Below are positions 10,227-22,417 of a stretch of 64,000 nt of DNA, one piece after another. Every line of letters starts with the position of its first letter. The first letter of the stretch is position 1. This DNA comes from Oikopleura dioica (taxonomy: Eukaryota; Chordata; Appendicularia; Copelata; Oikopleuridae): NCBI GenBank assembly GCA_907165135.1, contig OU015567.1:2609001-2673000 (forward strand), read 5' to 3'. The position numbers and the translations under genes are program-made. The notes beneath the pieces are model-generated. The model did no database searches and was not told the origin of the DNA. It was given only the letters and a program-made list of their open reading frames with translations.

Positions 10227-10905
10227 AAAATCGTTCTTTGATCATTTTTGTAAAAAAAAATAAAAGCCGCGCTTTACTGAAGAGACGGAATAAAGAAAAC
10301 CGCGAGTCGATCGGCTTCCAGTCAATTTTTTGGTATTCAAAAAACTGACAGTCTTGATATACAAACTAATTACTGGTGATCGCAGATTTTGACAGGCATT
10401 CTATAGTTGGGAAATATGCAGATTTATTAAAATTTGGCGAAAATTATCAAAAAAAGCGTTGAAAAATTATCATAAAACAGCCGAATCTGACATAAATGAC
10501 CCATTCAAAATAGGCGATAATGGTAAAATAATGGTCAAAAGCCTTTACAAGCTTCCTCCTGTTCCAAATTAGAACCTAACTTGCCCACTCTCAAAAAAGC
10601 TGAAATAAGAAATCAAAAAAGCAAGAGAAGATAACCCTCAAGAAAAGCCTCTTCTGGAGAGCCACCTAAATCAATACGCGCTGACAACGTTAAAATAGGC
10701 TGATTGAGATACCGTCAAGATAGACTCCAAAACTCTAGGACTAAGAGTGAAGAATAATCCAACGTGCCATTTTTTTTTTGTTCACATGATCTGAAATTTT
10801 GAATTTTTCTCACTGAGCGCCCGCCGGGTAAAATCACAAAACGTGCGGTTTTATGCCCCTTCCGTCAATTTAAAACAACCGAGAGAGAAAGAGAGAAGAA
10901 AAACT
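10227..10905. other. intergenic DNA before the galactosyltransferase gene
   Basis: AT-rich sequence with no coding signal I can support. It presumably contains the promoter and 5' UTR of the following gene. Confidence 0.35.
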
Positions 10906-12228
10906 ATGCTGCAGAAAATAATCGAAGCCTTTTGCAAATTTTTAAATGGAAATAAAATTCTCGGCGTTTTTATCTTATTCGGAATTAATCTTTTTTATAT
11001 TGAGAAATTGGCTGATTTACTGAAGAGTAATGTTTGTGGCCATCAAAAAGGTAAACAGGAAATACCATAAGTTCATTAAAAAAGTTATTTTTATATAAAT
11101 TTTTGTTTATCTAAATAATGAACATCCAGATTTTGTCCCCATGATTAATTGGCTTATCAGCTTCATTATAATCATTTTCAAGAAAAACAAAAACACGACT
11201 ACTTGACGCAAAAATACTGTTCTGACACAGACATTGAATACCAAGGCCACCTCAATATCAGTTTCCACCAGCTTCCTCTTTCCTTCGCCGAAATAGCAAG
11301 AAGAGAAAGCCCAGATTCAACTGCCCTATTTACAGCAAGCACATGCATTCCTCCAAAAAACTCGCGTGTCGCAATCATCATTCCATTCCGAGACGAAGCA
11401 AAAGCGAAAACAAGAACAAGACATCTTCAATATTTACTTCAGTACATGATTCCTGGTAAGAAAAGGCTTGCAGATCAATATGACCGAAAATTCTAGTGCT
11501 GAAAAGACAGCAGCTTCATTTTCGCTTCTACATTATCAATCAACTCCCCGGAGCTCCATTTAACCGAGCAAAATTGCTGAACATTGGATTTGTTGAAGCA
11601 TTAAAAGATGACTCGACGATGGACTGCTTCGTTTTTCACGATGTTGATCTTGTTCTGGAAAACGACCGATGCTTGTATTCATGTGATGGCTATCCAAATC
11701 ACTATTCCGTGGCGATTGATAAGTTCAGATATCGAGTTCCCTATGAGAAGATATTCGGCGGTATCATTCAGCTGGACAGGGAGACTTTTAGGTCTCTCAA
11801 TGGTTTCAGGTAAGAGATGAAAGTCTTCTATTCATTATATTTTCAGCAACGAGTTTTGGGGCTGGGGAGGAGAAGACGACGACATGTTCCGACGAGTGGA
11901 ACAAGGAGAGCAGCTTCAAATTCGTCGAAAAGAATCGAAGTACGCGCGGTACAAAATGATCGAACACAAACACGAATCCGGTAATCGCAAGAATCTTGAA
12001 AGACGACCAATGGTCAACAGATGGAACTACCCACCTTTGGTAGAGAAGAAGTTCTGGAAAATGGACGGGCTCAATAACTTGGAATATGAAGTCGTCGACA
12101 AGTATGTAAATCATTGTTTTGTCAATGTCACTGTTGATATACTGTATGAACACAGAGCGAGTCCAGAAGAGCTTATGCTGGACGAGCTACCGGATGAAAT
12201 TTTTAATAAGAAGCGAATAACTGCCTAA
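10906..12228 (+). CDS. beta-1,4-galactosyltransferase-family (GT7) enzyme
   Basis: Exons 10906-11050, 11183-11455, 11497-11809 and 11847-12228 give 370 aa through GT-AG introns. It is a type II Golgi protein: a short cytoplasmic tail, one membrane anchor (about residues 17-32, ILGVFILFGINLFYI) and a lumenal catalytic domain. GT7 motifs are NSRVAIIIPFRDE, PFNRAKLLNIGF, the metal-binding FHDVDLV with DVD near 188-190, and FWGWGGEDDDMFRR. It probably transfers Gal or GalNAc from UDP-sugar to a GlcNAc- or xylose-type acceptor; the specificity is not readable. The start gives the expected short tail; an upstream in-frame ATG at 10843 would lengthen it. The stop overlaps the poly(A) signal. A second family member starts at 53390. 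Confidence 0.88.
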
Positions 12229-12232
12229 TAAA
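12227..12232 (+). terminator. poly(A) signal overlapping the stop codon
   Basis: AATAAA begins inside the TAA stop (12226-12228) of the galactosyltransferase gene. Confidence 0.5.
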
Positions 12233-12326
12233 GACTTCAAAAAAATCATAATGGATTCTGAATTTCAAAATTGACGTTTCGAAAAAGGAAAAATTTCAAT
12301 AATTTTGAGCTAATTGAATATTTTAA

Positions 12327-13063
12327 GGGACCCGGGCGAGTAACGCGAAGGCCAACTTCACGCGCTCGCCATTGATCTTTCAGAAAAGCTTTTTTGAAAT
12401 TTGTTTTTGCTAAACATATCTTCATTTACTCAGCTTTCATCTCCAATTTTCAGATTTTTTATATCATACTTAAATCTTGAGCTAGAGTGAAAAAGAGAAG
12501 TTCAACTTCAAAGGGCATCAACTCCTGCAAACTTCATTCTATTGACATGAAACCAGCACCATTGAAAAGCTCATTAAATTCTGAACAGATCATACTTAAT
12601 GCGCTAAGCTGGAACTCTACTAATTGCCCTGAACGCGCTGATAAACGAACGGACTGAGCGCTCGCAGCAAGGCAGGACACTCCGATCGGGCTATTTTGGG
12701 CTCCCGGGACATGATTCCCGCTGCGCGCGCACTAAGTTTTCTTGTTTACCTGGCCTTAATCGCTCATTACTGCAGTTTCAGCTTAGCGCATTAAGTATGA
12801 TCTGTTCAGAATTTAATGGGCTTTTCAATGGTGCTGGTTTCATGTCAATCAAATGGAGTTTGCAGGAGTTGATGCCTTTTGAAGTTGAACTTCTCTTTTT
12901 CACTCTAGCTCAAGAATTAAGTATGATATAAAATATCTGAAAGTAGGAGATGAAAGCTGAGTGAATGAAAATATGTTTAGCAAAAAGAAATTTCAAAAAA
13001 GCTTTTCTGAAAGATCAATGGCGAGCGCGTGAAGTTGGCCTTCGCGTTACTCGCCCGGGTCCC
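12327..13063. mobile_element. TTAA-flanked long inverted-repeat element
   Basis: The two halves are near-complementary over about 300 bp each (about 12327-12615 and 12780-13063). They start GGGACCCGGGCGAGTAACGC and end with its complement, and TTAA lies on both sides (12323-12326, 13064-13067). The central loop, about 12616-12779, is GC-rich. No coding capacity. The TTAA duplication points to piggyBac-type mobilisation by inference. Its terminal sequence differs from the element in the GDPGP1 intron, so these are two families. Confidence 0.8.
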
Positions 13064-13270
13064 TTAAACTGAAAAAGCACTTTGCAGGAGGGGCGGCTTG
13101 CCCATCAATGACATCATCAATCGAATCCTTATCGTCATTAATTGTGATCATCAGCGTTTAACGATTGTCTGAAGAGGTCTAGTCAGAGAAATTTTATTGC
13201 GAAAAAAGATCGTTTCATTTTTTGGTGTGAATTTTGAAATACCAGTGGGCTTATCAGAAGATCAGAACTA

Positions 13271-13501
13271 TCAGAAAATAACACTTCGTAATCCACGGTA
13301 GCGTTTGCTTGTATCCAAGCTCGGAAGAAGAAGAGCAGCCCTCTCACTTTTGGTCAAGAGACGTCTTGGAAAATCAAGACAATTACGTTTCGTTATAAAT
13401 ACTTTCGGTTCTTGAGAACGGAATCGATCAATGTAATCCTCGGGCAGCTTGACAAGCAAGAGCGCAAATAGTTGATAGCACCAAAATTCCATAGAAGTCA
13501 A
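13271..13501 (-). CDS. possible small secreted peptide, unknown
   Basis: A 76-codon minus-strand ORF whose N terminus (MEFWCYQLFALLLVKL) looks like a signal peptide. The rest is basic, with KR and RR pairs that could be processing sites. An AATAAA on the same strand lies at 13193-13198, about 70 nt past the stop, which supports a real 3' end. There is no recognisable family and no intron. Its start is almost back-to-back with the following kinase gene model, so a shared promoter is implied if both are real. It could be a chance ORF. Confidence 0.35.
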   Translation of the reverse strand: MTSMEFWCYQLFALLLVKLPEDYIDRFRSQEPKVFITKRNCLDFPRRLLTKSERAALLLPSLDTSKRYRGLRSVIF

Positions 13502-13506
13502 AAAAC

Positions 13507-16500
13507 ATGAAAACAGTCTTGAGAAAGCAGAAAATCATGAGAAAAAAGAGAGAGAAACCACCTCAAGATATTTGGTTCCAAAACTGCCCAGAAAAGTAAT
13601 TCTTTGATGATGAAATTTTCTTATAAATTTTAGGCTTTATTTTGGCGGGCTCAAGTGGTCGATAAATAGCGGTTTCCTGACTGAAAAGTATGAATTCCCG
13701 TATTTGGCAGTCCCCTTCATCAGATTAAAAGACATCTCGTTCTTCTACGTCAACCTCTTAGAGAATGGAACCGCCTCCAGTACAGATTTGATTTTTTACG
13801 ATAGTAAGGAGACAAACTGGAAAGTCATCAAGAAATTGGTTTTAAAACTTAGAAAAATTGATCAAATTTATTGAAAAAATTTTTCCAAAAATAGTCCCAA
13901 AGTTTTAAAACCCTGAAAAAGGATGATTTTCTTTCGGCTCATTCTCCATTAACCGATCAGTTCTGCCCTGAGAAACTTTCTCCCTGGAAAGTTCACTGTG
14001 AATGCTTTCGAGATGAAATCTGCCCTTGCGGAAAATCGAAATTCTTCAACGTCCGTGGACCTGATATGTCGATTTCTTGCAGTAAAGTCCGCCCGTGTCA
14101 CTCGTCTTTGCCCGATCAAGTTCTGCCAATGACAATTCCTTCATCGGACAGCCCTGGTGACTCCATTCAAAAAGCTACCATCAACAGAGAAGCTCTACAC
14201 TACGAGATCAAAGTATTCGATGAGTACTACTCCTTTATCACCAGCGAGTGGGACTCCTATTGCCTCGAAAACAACTGGATGCTGTGGCAAACGAAAGACG
14301 ACCAAATTTACCGCCAATATGCTGGATTCTGCAGCTACGAGTGGCTGCTAAAAGACTTCCATCCGGACACGGGTAAAATCAGTGGGCTTGAGATTGATTC
14401 GAATCTTGAGTACTTCTCCGATAATAATTTTGGCACAGTCAGTGAATTTTCGCCCCAAAAAAATCAGCTCCCTTCCTGTGAGAAAGAAAACTGCAACATT
14501 TTTCGGTATGGCAATGGTTCTTCTAGCAAATACAAGACATTTAAAGGTACCCCTTTAAGAAGAACACGCACGAAACTAAACAAATCTTCATGACCCGAAC
14601 TGACTATACCAACAAATGGACATGCATCGAGTAAATTCAGAAACTCAGACTTATCTCTTTCAAATATTTATTCAGGTCTTCAACAGAAAAACTGATATTT
14701 GAGCGTGATACGCTGAGCAACTTGTGGGACGATAGATGGACGTTGTATAAAGAACAGTCAGAGAGTGGAAGTCGTCTTATTTACTCGCGATCATATGGCT
14801 TAGCCAAGTGCCCGAGCCAGCTTAGGAACTCGTTCGGTGTTTGCGATTCCATGGGCTGCGAGAAGCCGCTCTTTGAAAAGGACATCGTCAAGGAGCGCGA
14901 AAACGATTCGTTTGACTGGCATAATGCTTGTGAAACATTTACCTGTCCAGATGTCAATTTTGACGGGAGAAGAGTTAAATTCTGGTCAAGTTACCATTAC
15001 TGGAGCAATAAAGACATGAGCATCTTTCGAGGATGCTCAGCGTTTTTCCTGAAAAAACTTGACGGAAAAGAAGATGTAGAAGAACATGAGTATCAAAGAC
15101 TTTTCAACGTCTATTCTCGCTGTCTGCCAGACATTTCGACCTTCAACAAGCGAATTTGCCCATCGAGTGTCTCTTTTGGAAATGAGACATTAATGATATC
15201 GTCATTCTTGACAGACGTTTCGAGGTACAAAGGTGATGTGTTGGAAATCTCGGAGGATCCAATCAACGAGCCAGGAATCGTGTCTATCTTCAAGGGAGAG
15301 AAGAACAGACGCTGCAGAGTGGCAACAGCTGAGGCGGAATCACTTAACTGGTGCGTTGGTGACCTTGATTTCGTCTACAATAAGACCGAGTCATGCATGG
15401 AAAATTCAAATGAAAAGTACTCGATTGGCCTTCCTTTTCACCAAATTGATTCTCCGGACCGAGAGTGCCCGAAGAGCTGCTTCTTTTGGGCTTTTCCTGA
15501 TATGCCGATTGTCATGGGACAGATCAACGGAACCAACACCTGGTCGACATTTAACGATGAGCATATTCAATCAAGAATTTACCTTGAAAATAATCTCTGG
15601 AAGTTCGAAGTAACTTATGATCAGTGGGGCATGCTTGGAAACTCAACAACCCTGCAGGCTAAATTTGAAGGCCAATGTCCAGACATGGTAACATTTTTCG
15701 ATGAAAACGGGCTCGCGCAAACAACACCTTGCCTCACTAATGATAGCTTCCTTGGAGGTCGATTTTTCACCAATTTGACTCGGCCAAGGCCTTATTTTAA
15801 GCATTGCCCATTTATTAAAATCGACAGTCTTTGGCTTGCCTTGTCCAAAGACGAAGCAGGAGTCTGGTGGTCGGAAAACGACAATCATGTTTTAAAAAGA
15901 CATGAAAACACGCTACATTGGACATTGATCAACAAAGATGGGGAAATTCTAGAGCAGACAAATGATCTAGCAGCTGAGTTTCCCAACACTGTCAATTCTT
16001 GGTACAAAATTGAGTCCAACGAAAATGAGCAGGCAAAAATACCATTGATGTTTGAAAAATTTCCAAAATGCTTCTCTGAAAGGCTAGTCGAGGAAGTCCC
16101 AGTAATTCCACCCGAAGAAGTGGCGAATAATCCCTGGGCATTGTTCATCATCGCTGTTCTTTCCTTGATAACAGTTGTTCTTCTTGTGATTGTTACGAAA
16201 TTGGCGGCGAAGAAGATCAGATATGCTTTCGGAATGAACAGCAAGTATTTTCGCCAAATTTTGCCGAGCAATTTGAACGAAAAATTCAGCGACGCGCTTG
16301 TTGATAAGTTCGTCAAAATTGGTAATGCAAACCCTAAAGTAGCCCGTAACCAAGGTTTCAGATCAACTTGAAAACAACCAGGAGGAAATTCTTGGCAAAG
16401 GTCATTATGGAAAGGTCACGTGCGGAACGCTCGATATCGTTGGAACTGATGGCGGATCGAAGAAGATCAAAGTCGCGGTAAAATCGCTTCATAAAACTTG

Positions 16501-17666
16501 CTGCGAGGGAAAAGGGATGAACTGCCCGAGTGTTAACGAGCTGCTGATGGAAGCCGGACTCATGTGCACTTTTGAGCATGAGCATGTTTTGGAACGGATA
16601 AGATGATATACACACATGTAACATGTTAGCTGCAATATCTTGTTTTTTTTGTGACAAACAGAATCGTATCCATGATAAGTCAATCACAGCTGTTTCTGTG
16701 GACAAATTCTACCACCCGATCATCATTCTCCCCTACTGTTCGAATGGCACACTCGAATCGCTCGTCAAGTCCCCAGCTCCTTTACGCTTTCTGTCAGCTC
16801 TAGAAATCCTCATCAACTGCGCAGATGCCCTCGACTATCTCGCCCAGCGAAGCATCATTCACCGAGACATCGCTCTACGAAACGTTCTTCTTGACGAGCG
16901 ATTCCGACCGAAAATCACCGACTTTGGATTGGCGAAATATTCAGAGAAGGAGTTTCAGACGGCTTACTACACTGCCGAGACAAAGAGAGCTCTTCCAGTT
17001 GAAAATCGCTCGCCGGAAGTTTTGACAGACTTGGAGTTCTCGACTTACTCGGACATCTGGGCCTTTGGAATTCTCATGTGGCAGACGATTACTAGGGGTT
17101 GTGCTCCATATTCTGTTTCCGGCCTCGAAGGTACTCCCCTAAAAGAGATTCTTTTTTGATCCGACAATTCTAGAGCTTCGGGAAAAGGTTGCAATCCGTC
17201 GAGCAATCCCATATCGCCCGGAAATCCTAAATGGAGACGATTATTTGAACATGACTTGGCATACGTTGACGGAATGCTGGGCGTATGACAGGAAGAAGAG
17301 AAGGAATTTCAAACACTATGCGAATGTCCTTGTTCAGATTCGAAAAGGAGTTGCTAATGAGGAGTTTTTGAAGAACTTGCATCTCTCTTCAGATTGTCGG
17401 AGAGACCAACAAGAGAGTGGTGCGTCTGGAAAATTGCCTGTTGGCGGATATGGGTAAGGAAAACAAAATTATGGTCCTTGCTTCATAAGTTTCATATTTC
17501 ATGGTCATAAGTCCAAATCAAATATTCTAGTGAGCACGAAATTGTCGTCAACACTGGCTACTCTGCGGATATCCAAGCCTCTTTTTCGAAAGAATCGACA
17601 GAACTTTTCAACGATGCGTACCAAACGAGCTCATCAGCAACTCAAAACTTTGGATATACTGCCTGA
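13507..17666 (+). CDS. receptor tyrosine kinase-like protein with unrecognised ectodomain
   Basis: Supported exons: 13507-13595, 13634-13838, 13922-about 14546, a small exon ending at 14631, 14676-16321, 16362-16591, 16662-17130, 17174-17453 and 17531-17666. The large Cys- and Trp-rich ectodomain matches no family I know. One membrane helix (WALFIIAVLSLITVVLLVIV, about 16136-16195) leads into a kinase domain. Kinase motifs are GKGHYGKV (Gly loop), VAVKSL (Lys), HRDIALRNVL (catalytic loop of tyrosine-kinase type), DFGLAKY and LPVENRSPEVL in place of the usual LPVKWMAPE. Catalytic residues look intact. The intron at 16592-16661 fits only as GA-AG. The modelled N terminus has no signal peptide, so an upstream exon is probably missing, and the join near 14546-14560 is unresolved. 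Confidence 0.7.
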
Positions 17667-18484
17667 TCATCATTTTAAAATTGTAAAACCACCGCATTGT
17701 AAAGTAAAACTCCCTTGTTGCCCAATATTTATGATGATTAAATTGCAAAATGGACATTAAGACTTAGGAATTTTCGATTGCTATGAATCCAACCGCAATT
17801 ATTGTTATCTTAGTTAATTTTTTTCATGTCAATTTGGCCGCCTAAGCTGTTAAATCCGATTTATCATCAAAAGAAAGTGTATAAGGGAAGTCTATCTTAG
17901 ATTAATAGAAAATCAAACATAAATTTTTATTTATAAATTCCATTTTGTCGGGCAAGAATCTTAATGTCAACTTTAGAGTCAAAAATAACGACTTCGCTCT
18001 GAGAACGAGTATCAATTTTCACACCGGAAAAGCTTCGGAAAAACATCTTAATTCCCTAATTAAAGCTTCTGGTTAACAGAAAATGGTCAAAATTGGCGCT
18101 GGTTTAATGAGTTGTATGGAGACTGATTGTGACCTAGCGTAATTATATGAGATTACGACCTGCGTAGCAGAGAGCAACTCCGAGCTCTTGATCATTTTTA
18201 CCTGCGAGACAAGAGACAGAAAAGAAACAAAAGCGAAAGGAAGAGAGGGAGAGAGAAATCAAACTTTGAAATAGGGAAGAGGTCAAGAATTTCGGAAGAA
18301 GATCATTTATTGAAAGGATTTACAATCATTTTATATTCATCATCGCAGATTAAGAATACTGAAAAACTAAAAGTGAAATTAAGAAAACCACTTTATGGTT
18401 CTTTTTGATTATTAAGTTCCGTTTTTTTTTTAATCCAATCAAAACATAAATTCGACAATTTTAAGCCTCTCAAAGTCACCGAAA
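17667..18484. other. intergenic region
   Basis: About 800 bp, AT-rich, with a purine-rich run near 18200-18270. No gene or RNA could be supported. It lies between two plus-strand genes, so it holds the 3' UTR of the first and the promoter of the second. Confidence 0.4.
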
Positions 18485-21376
18485 ATGAAGCTTCTTACAG
18501 CGGCCTTGGCACAAGCGGCCCAAGGCACGCTGCTTGTTTCCGATTTTAACACGGGAACACAGCTCTCCTCTGCCTTTGCTGATGTTACTCTTTCAACGCC
18601 TTTGGAGTTGTTTGGTACAAGAGAATTCACAAATGTTTACGTCAACGAAGCCGGATCAGTGAGTTTCGACAAGGAATTTTTGAATATCAACGCAGGAAAG
18701 GTTCATAAAGGCCCCTTTTACCCAACAGAAGGCAATAAGACATGTAAATTTATGAACCTTGATGACGAGGAAGTCAGACTTTGCAGCCGAGTGACCCTCA
18801 TAAAATCGTCATCGGCCCGTATCTTGGCGATTTTGCATCTGTGACGACGTATTACGATCAGACCCTATCTACTGCATCAAAGGAATGAGTTTTCAAAATG
18901 AAATATTGCCTTTACACCTTGAGAAGCTTTCATTTTCGTTCTTGAATCAAGTCTAGTCGATAGAGCGTTTCAGATAGTCATGAGAATGTGACGTGGTAGG
19001 GTCAAATTTACAACTTTCTGCGGAAAAATAAACGCAACCCATAAAATCAGAAGCGTCGAGATCGTAATTGCCGTTATGATTTCATCTTTAAAAAACTCAT
19101 TTAAAGTCAGCTGTCGATGCTTTTGTACAGACTCACTCTTCCTACCCCACTTATGCCTCTTCCTACAACTTGGTCGTCACTTGGGATAGCGCTACTGGCG
19201 GAACTGGAACTCCTGGAAGCTCTCAATTGGTGTTGACATCCAACGGAGGATTGCATTTTGCTTTACTGAGTTATGACTCAACAACTCCTGATTTTTCAAC
19301 GGCGCAAGGAAATAACGGAGCAGATGCTTATGCAGGAATTTTGACCCATAAAGGCCGCGACGGTAAGTTTCATAATAATAAAATTTTAGTAAAGACCATA
19401 ACTCGCTCTTTCTTTTGATCTTTTAGAATTTTTTTGAGCGAACAAGAAACCGGTTAATTTACAAATAGTCTTAGTCATAGAGGAAATCAATGTCTCCCGT
19501 GTTGTTGACAATTGTTTCTATTTAGAAAGCTATAGCTTTAAATATTTAAATGAATCTTATTTAAATCATAATATTAGACGAATGAACTTAAATTCTAGCA
19601 CTCTGTCTCTCAACAATCAGTGATGCAACTGATGGCGGAAACGAGCAATATCTCTTCAGGTAACTCTTTCTTCATCTTCTGTTTTCAAATCATAATTCAG
19701 CTTGGTTGACTTTCTTTCCTGCACCCATTCGGCCAGTTTCTCCGAGTGCGGCGAGTACAAGAACGACTACAACGAGCAGTATCAAACCGAGCTCGTCTAC
19801 AAAACCGTCGCTTCCTCCTCTTCCTTAGGCTTCTTTTGGGAAGCGATTGCCTCCTGCTATGATGGATTTGCCATCGACGCTTCTGGTAATGATATTGTGA
19901 TTGAAAATAAAAAAACAAAAATTTCAGGCAACAAGAAGTTCCCAGCACAGTGCATTTACGAAGCTGATCAATATTACACTTCGTGGTCGACGCCAATTAA
20001 TCCAAGAACATCCGAAACCTATCGATGCAAACAGGAATGGTCTCAAAAACGATTCATGCCATAAGTCAGCAAGAAACTGTGTCTTTTTGATATCAAAGTA
20101 AAGGTTACAAACACATTCGTTCAAATCAATGCTGTGAGCATTTCTCTCGACGCTCTTGGCAAGTGAGTACTCTTTCTCTATTAAAGAAATCAAAACTATT
20201 TTGAAGCACCCCATTCTCCCTTCTGGCCGGAATCGACGTCACTAAATTAACGACTCTTGGGCAGCTTCTTTGGCTCGTTCTTCTGAAATTCGCCGTCGCC
20301 ATGCAGATCAACGACAATCTCTCCTTACCCGTGAGTTTCTCTCACTTTGAACACATATTATCTATTCTTAGAACTCAATGCATATCGATGGAGTCCGCCG
20401 AATCGTCAGAAGAGAAGCTGACGATATCTCGAGAATGCGCCGAGCTGTTACAACACCTACTGGTCCTGATTTCATGTACAGTCTTTTTTTTAACACACCT
20501 CAAGATCTCATTCAGTGACCTTTTGGATGAACTCGGAGTTTGGATGGATACATCTTCCTTCAACAACTTCGCCGACATCACCACCGCCCTGAATGACATC
20601 GCCGTCGCGACCGATGCGCTAAACTCCGACATCGATTCGATCGATTTCACCGTCGGCGTTGATGCATGTGAGTTACGAGAACTTTCTGTTAAAGGCTTTA
20701 ACTTAAAGCCTTGAATATTAAAAATATTCTTAAAAAATCACTCTGATATTTGAGATATTCAAAAAAACAATATCTTTAAAAAATATCTTAAATGTTTCAG
20801 TCCTCCCGATAAGGCCATATCATCAAAGTAAGACTCCGATTGTTATGCTTTTTCTTTTGTGAATCTGCATTTATTTGTAGCGTGCTTCTTTATTTTTTTA
20901 CAATTTTTCAATCAATAATTTTATATTTAGCTTACTTGTTTAATTCTAGCTGGAGTCACTGCGGCTGAAATCAAACAAATGGTTGTTGATGCAATTACTG
21001 TCACTGCTGATGTGACTGTGAATACAGGCAATGTGGACAATCTCATCAGTGATATTGACACTCAAATCTCGGGAGAATTGAACGAAGTCCTCGCCAGTTC
21101 AAGCTGTTTGGGCGGAAATAAAAATATTCCAAGTCAACCAAATCCACTCTGGGTCAAGGTAAATCCTTCATTTCCATTTTTTCTTTCAAAAAAATCTAGC
21201 CGGACCAATGCTGTGGCTCAAAACCGATCGCTTCCGCTCAGCACGGATGTTGCCAACTTTCAAATGGCAATCTTCGATACTTTCTCCTCGACTCCCAATC
21301 TTGCTGTAACGGTCAAATAGTTGCAGCCGGTGATCCTTCCTGTACTACGACAGTTGAAGAGGTCGACATTATGTAA
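18485..21376 (+). CDS. secreted protein with nidogen-like domain and double-Cys C terminus
   Basis: A multi-exon gene starting MKLLTAALAQAAQG (short signal peptide). The first third has a nidogen-domain look: NVYVNEAGSVSFDKEF, then KIVIGPYLGDFASVTTYYD, then NLVVTWDS and ALLSYDSTTPDF. The middle has several Cys and aromatic residues. A later helical, Asp-rich part (NNFADITTALNDIAVATDAL) precedes a tail with CC pairs (PDQCCGS, GCCQLSNG, SCCNGQ), as in galaxin-like matrix proteins. Clear GT-AG introns include 19363-19597 and about 20500-20516; the frame at about 20040-20070 needs a 30-nt intron, and 18887-19110 fits as GA-AG. Probably an extracellular matrix or house-associated protein; that role is a guess. 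Confidence 0.6.
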
Positions 21377-21627
21377 CAAATTATTTAGTTCAATGATTTG
21401 AATCAAATCATTTGATTAATCTTTTGGGAAAATATTTATAAAGCAAAAAATGAAACAGGTTTAATTTTTTGAGGGATAATGATTTTCTAAAAGATCAATC
21501 AGCAACATTTTTCCTTCCTGAAATATTTATATTCACTTTTACAAAGCTCATTATTAATAAAACATTATATATTTGATCCAAACTTTGACTGCAATTTATT
21601 ATGAATGCTTAAAAATTGATGAGGCTT

Positions 21628-22032
21628 TCAAAATTTTTCATTGATTGTACTTTCGATCGACTCCGGTGCTGATTTAAAAAGTCCTCCCCTTTTGATCACC
21701 GAGTTCCAGTCGATTTTGTTGTGTTTTGAGTTCTTCACATTAAGCGGATCCGATTGAAAGTCATAATTGTAGATTTGATCTTTGAGAAAACTTAATAATT
21801 GTTGATCGGGAACATACCAATATATTCGTTTATATGTCGGACAACAGCTGGCGTCATCGAGTTCACAAGAGAGCCAGGAGGATGAAGGTATCCATAGTGG
21901 CATCTTGTGACGGTAAATACATGGCACTGAGGGCTTTTAAATAAATTCGCTTTATTATCAACTATAATTCAGATTTGATGAGTCACAATTTAACTTTGAA
22001 AGCCCTTCCAAAACTAAAAAGCAAGTTTTCAT
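21628..22032 (-). CDS. small secreted protein, 122 aa, unknown
   Basis: Two exons, 21963-22032 and 21628-21926, joined by a 36-nt GT-AG intron (A plus TG completes the codon). The start MKTCFLVLEGLSKLNC could be a weak signal peptide. The mature part has Cys-containing segments (LSCELDDASCCPTYK) and aromatic-rich YKRIYWYVPDQQLL. A same-strand AATAAA at 21595-21600 lies 28 nt after the stop. I recognise no family. It is convergent with the nidogen-like gene. Confidence 0.5.
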
Positions 22033-22417
22033 GTGTCTCGTTTCTCTTTTCTATCAAATCAGTTTGTCTTTTTTCTGCCTCTGAAAGACAGTCCAGCCGA
22101 AGCGATCAAAGACTTCGTGCAGCTAAGCGCTTCTCAGTCCGCTCCGCATCAAGTTATTCGTGCTTATGATCTACTGATTACATTCGACTACAACAAAACT
22201 CATCAACTCATGCCAGATTCTTTTTATTTCTCATAGATAAAGATAGCTTTGACTGGCTTTTTGAGATCATTGTCTTTGTTTTCTCCTGCTTTGCAAAGGC
22301 ACTCCTCTTTATTTTTTGTTAATTTTGCCATCTTTGAGGTCCCACATCCCTTAATTTAACTTTCAAATTTTTAACATCAAGCTTATTTTGGTGATAATCA
22401 TTTTTATTGGTGAGAAA

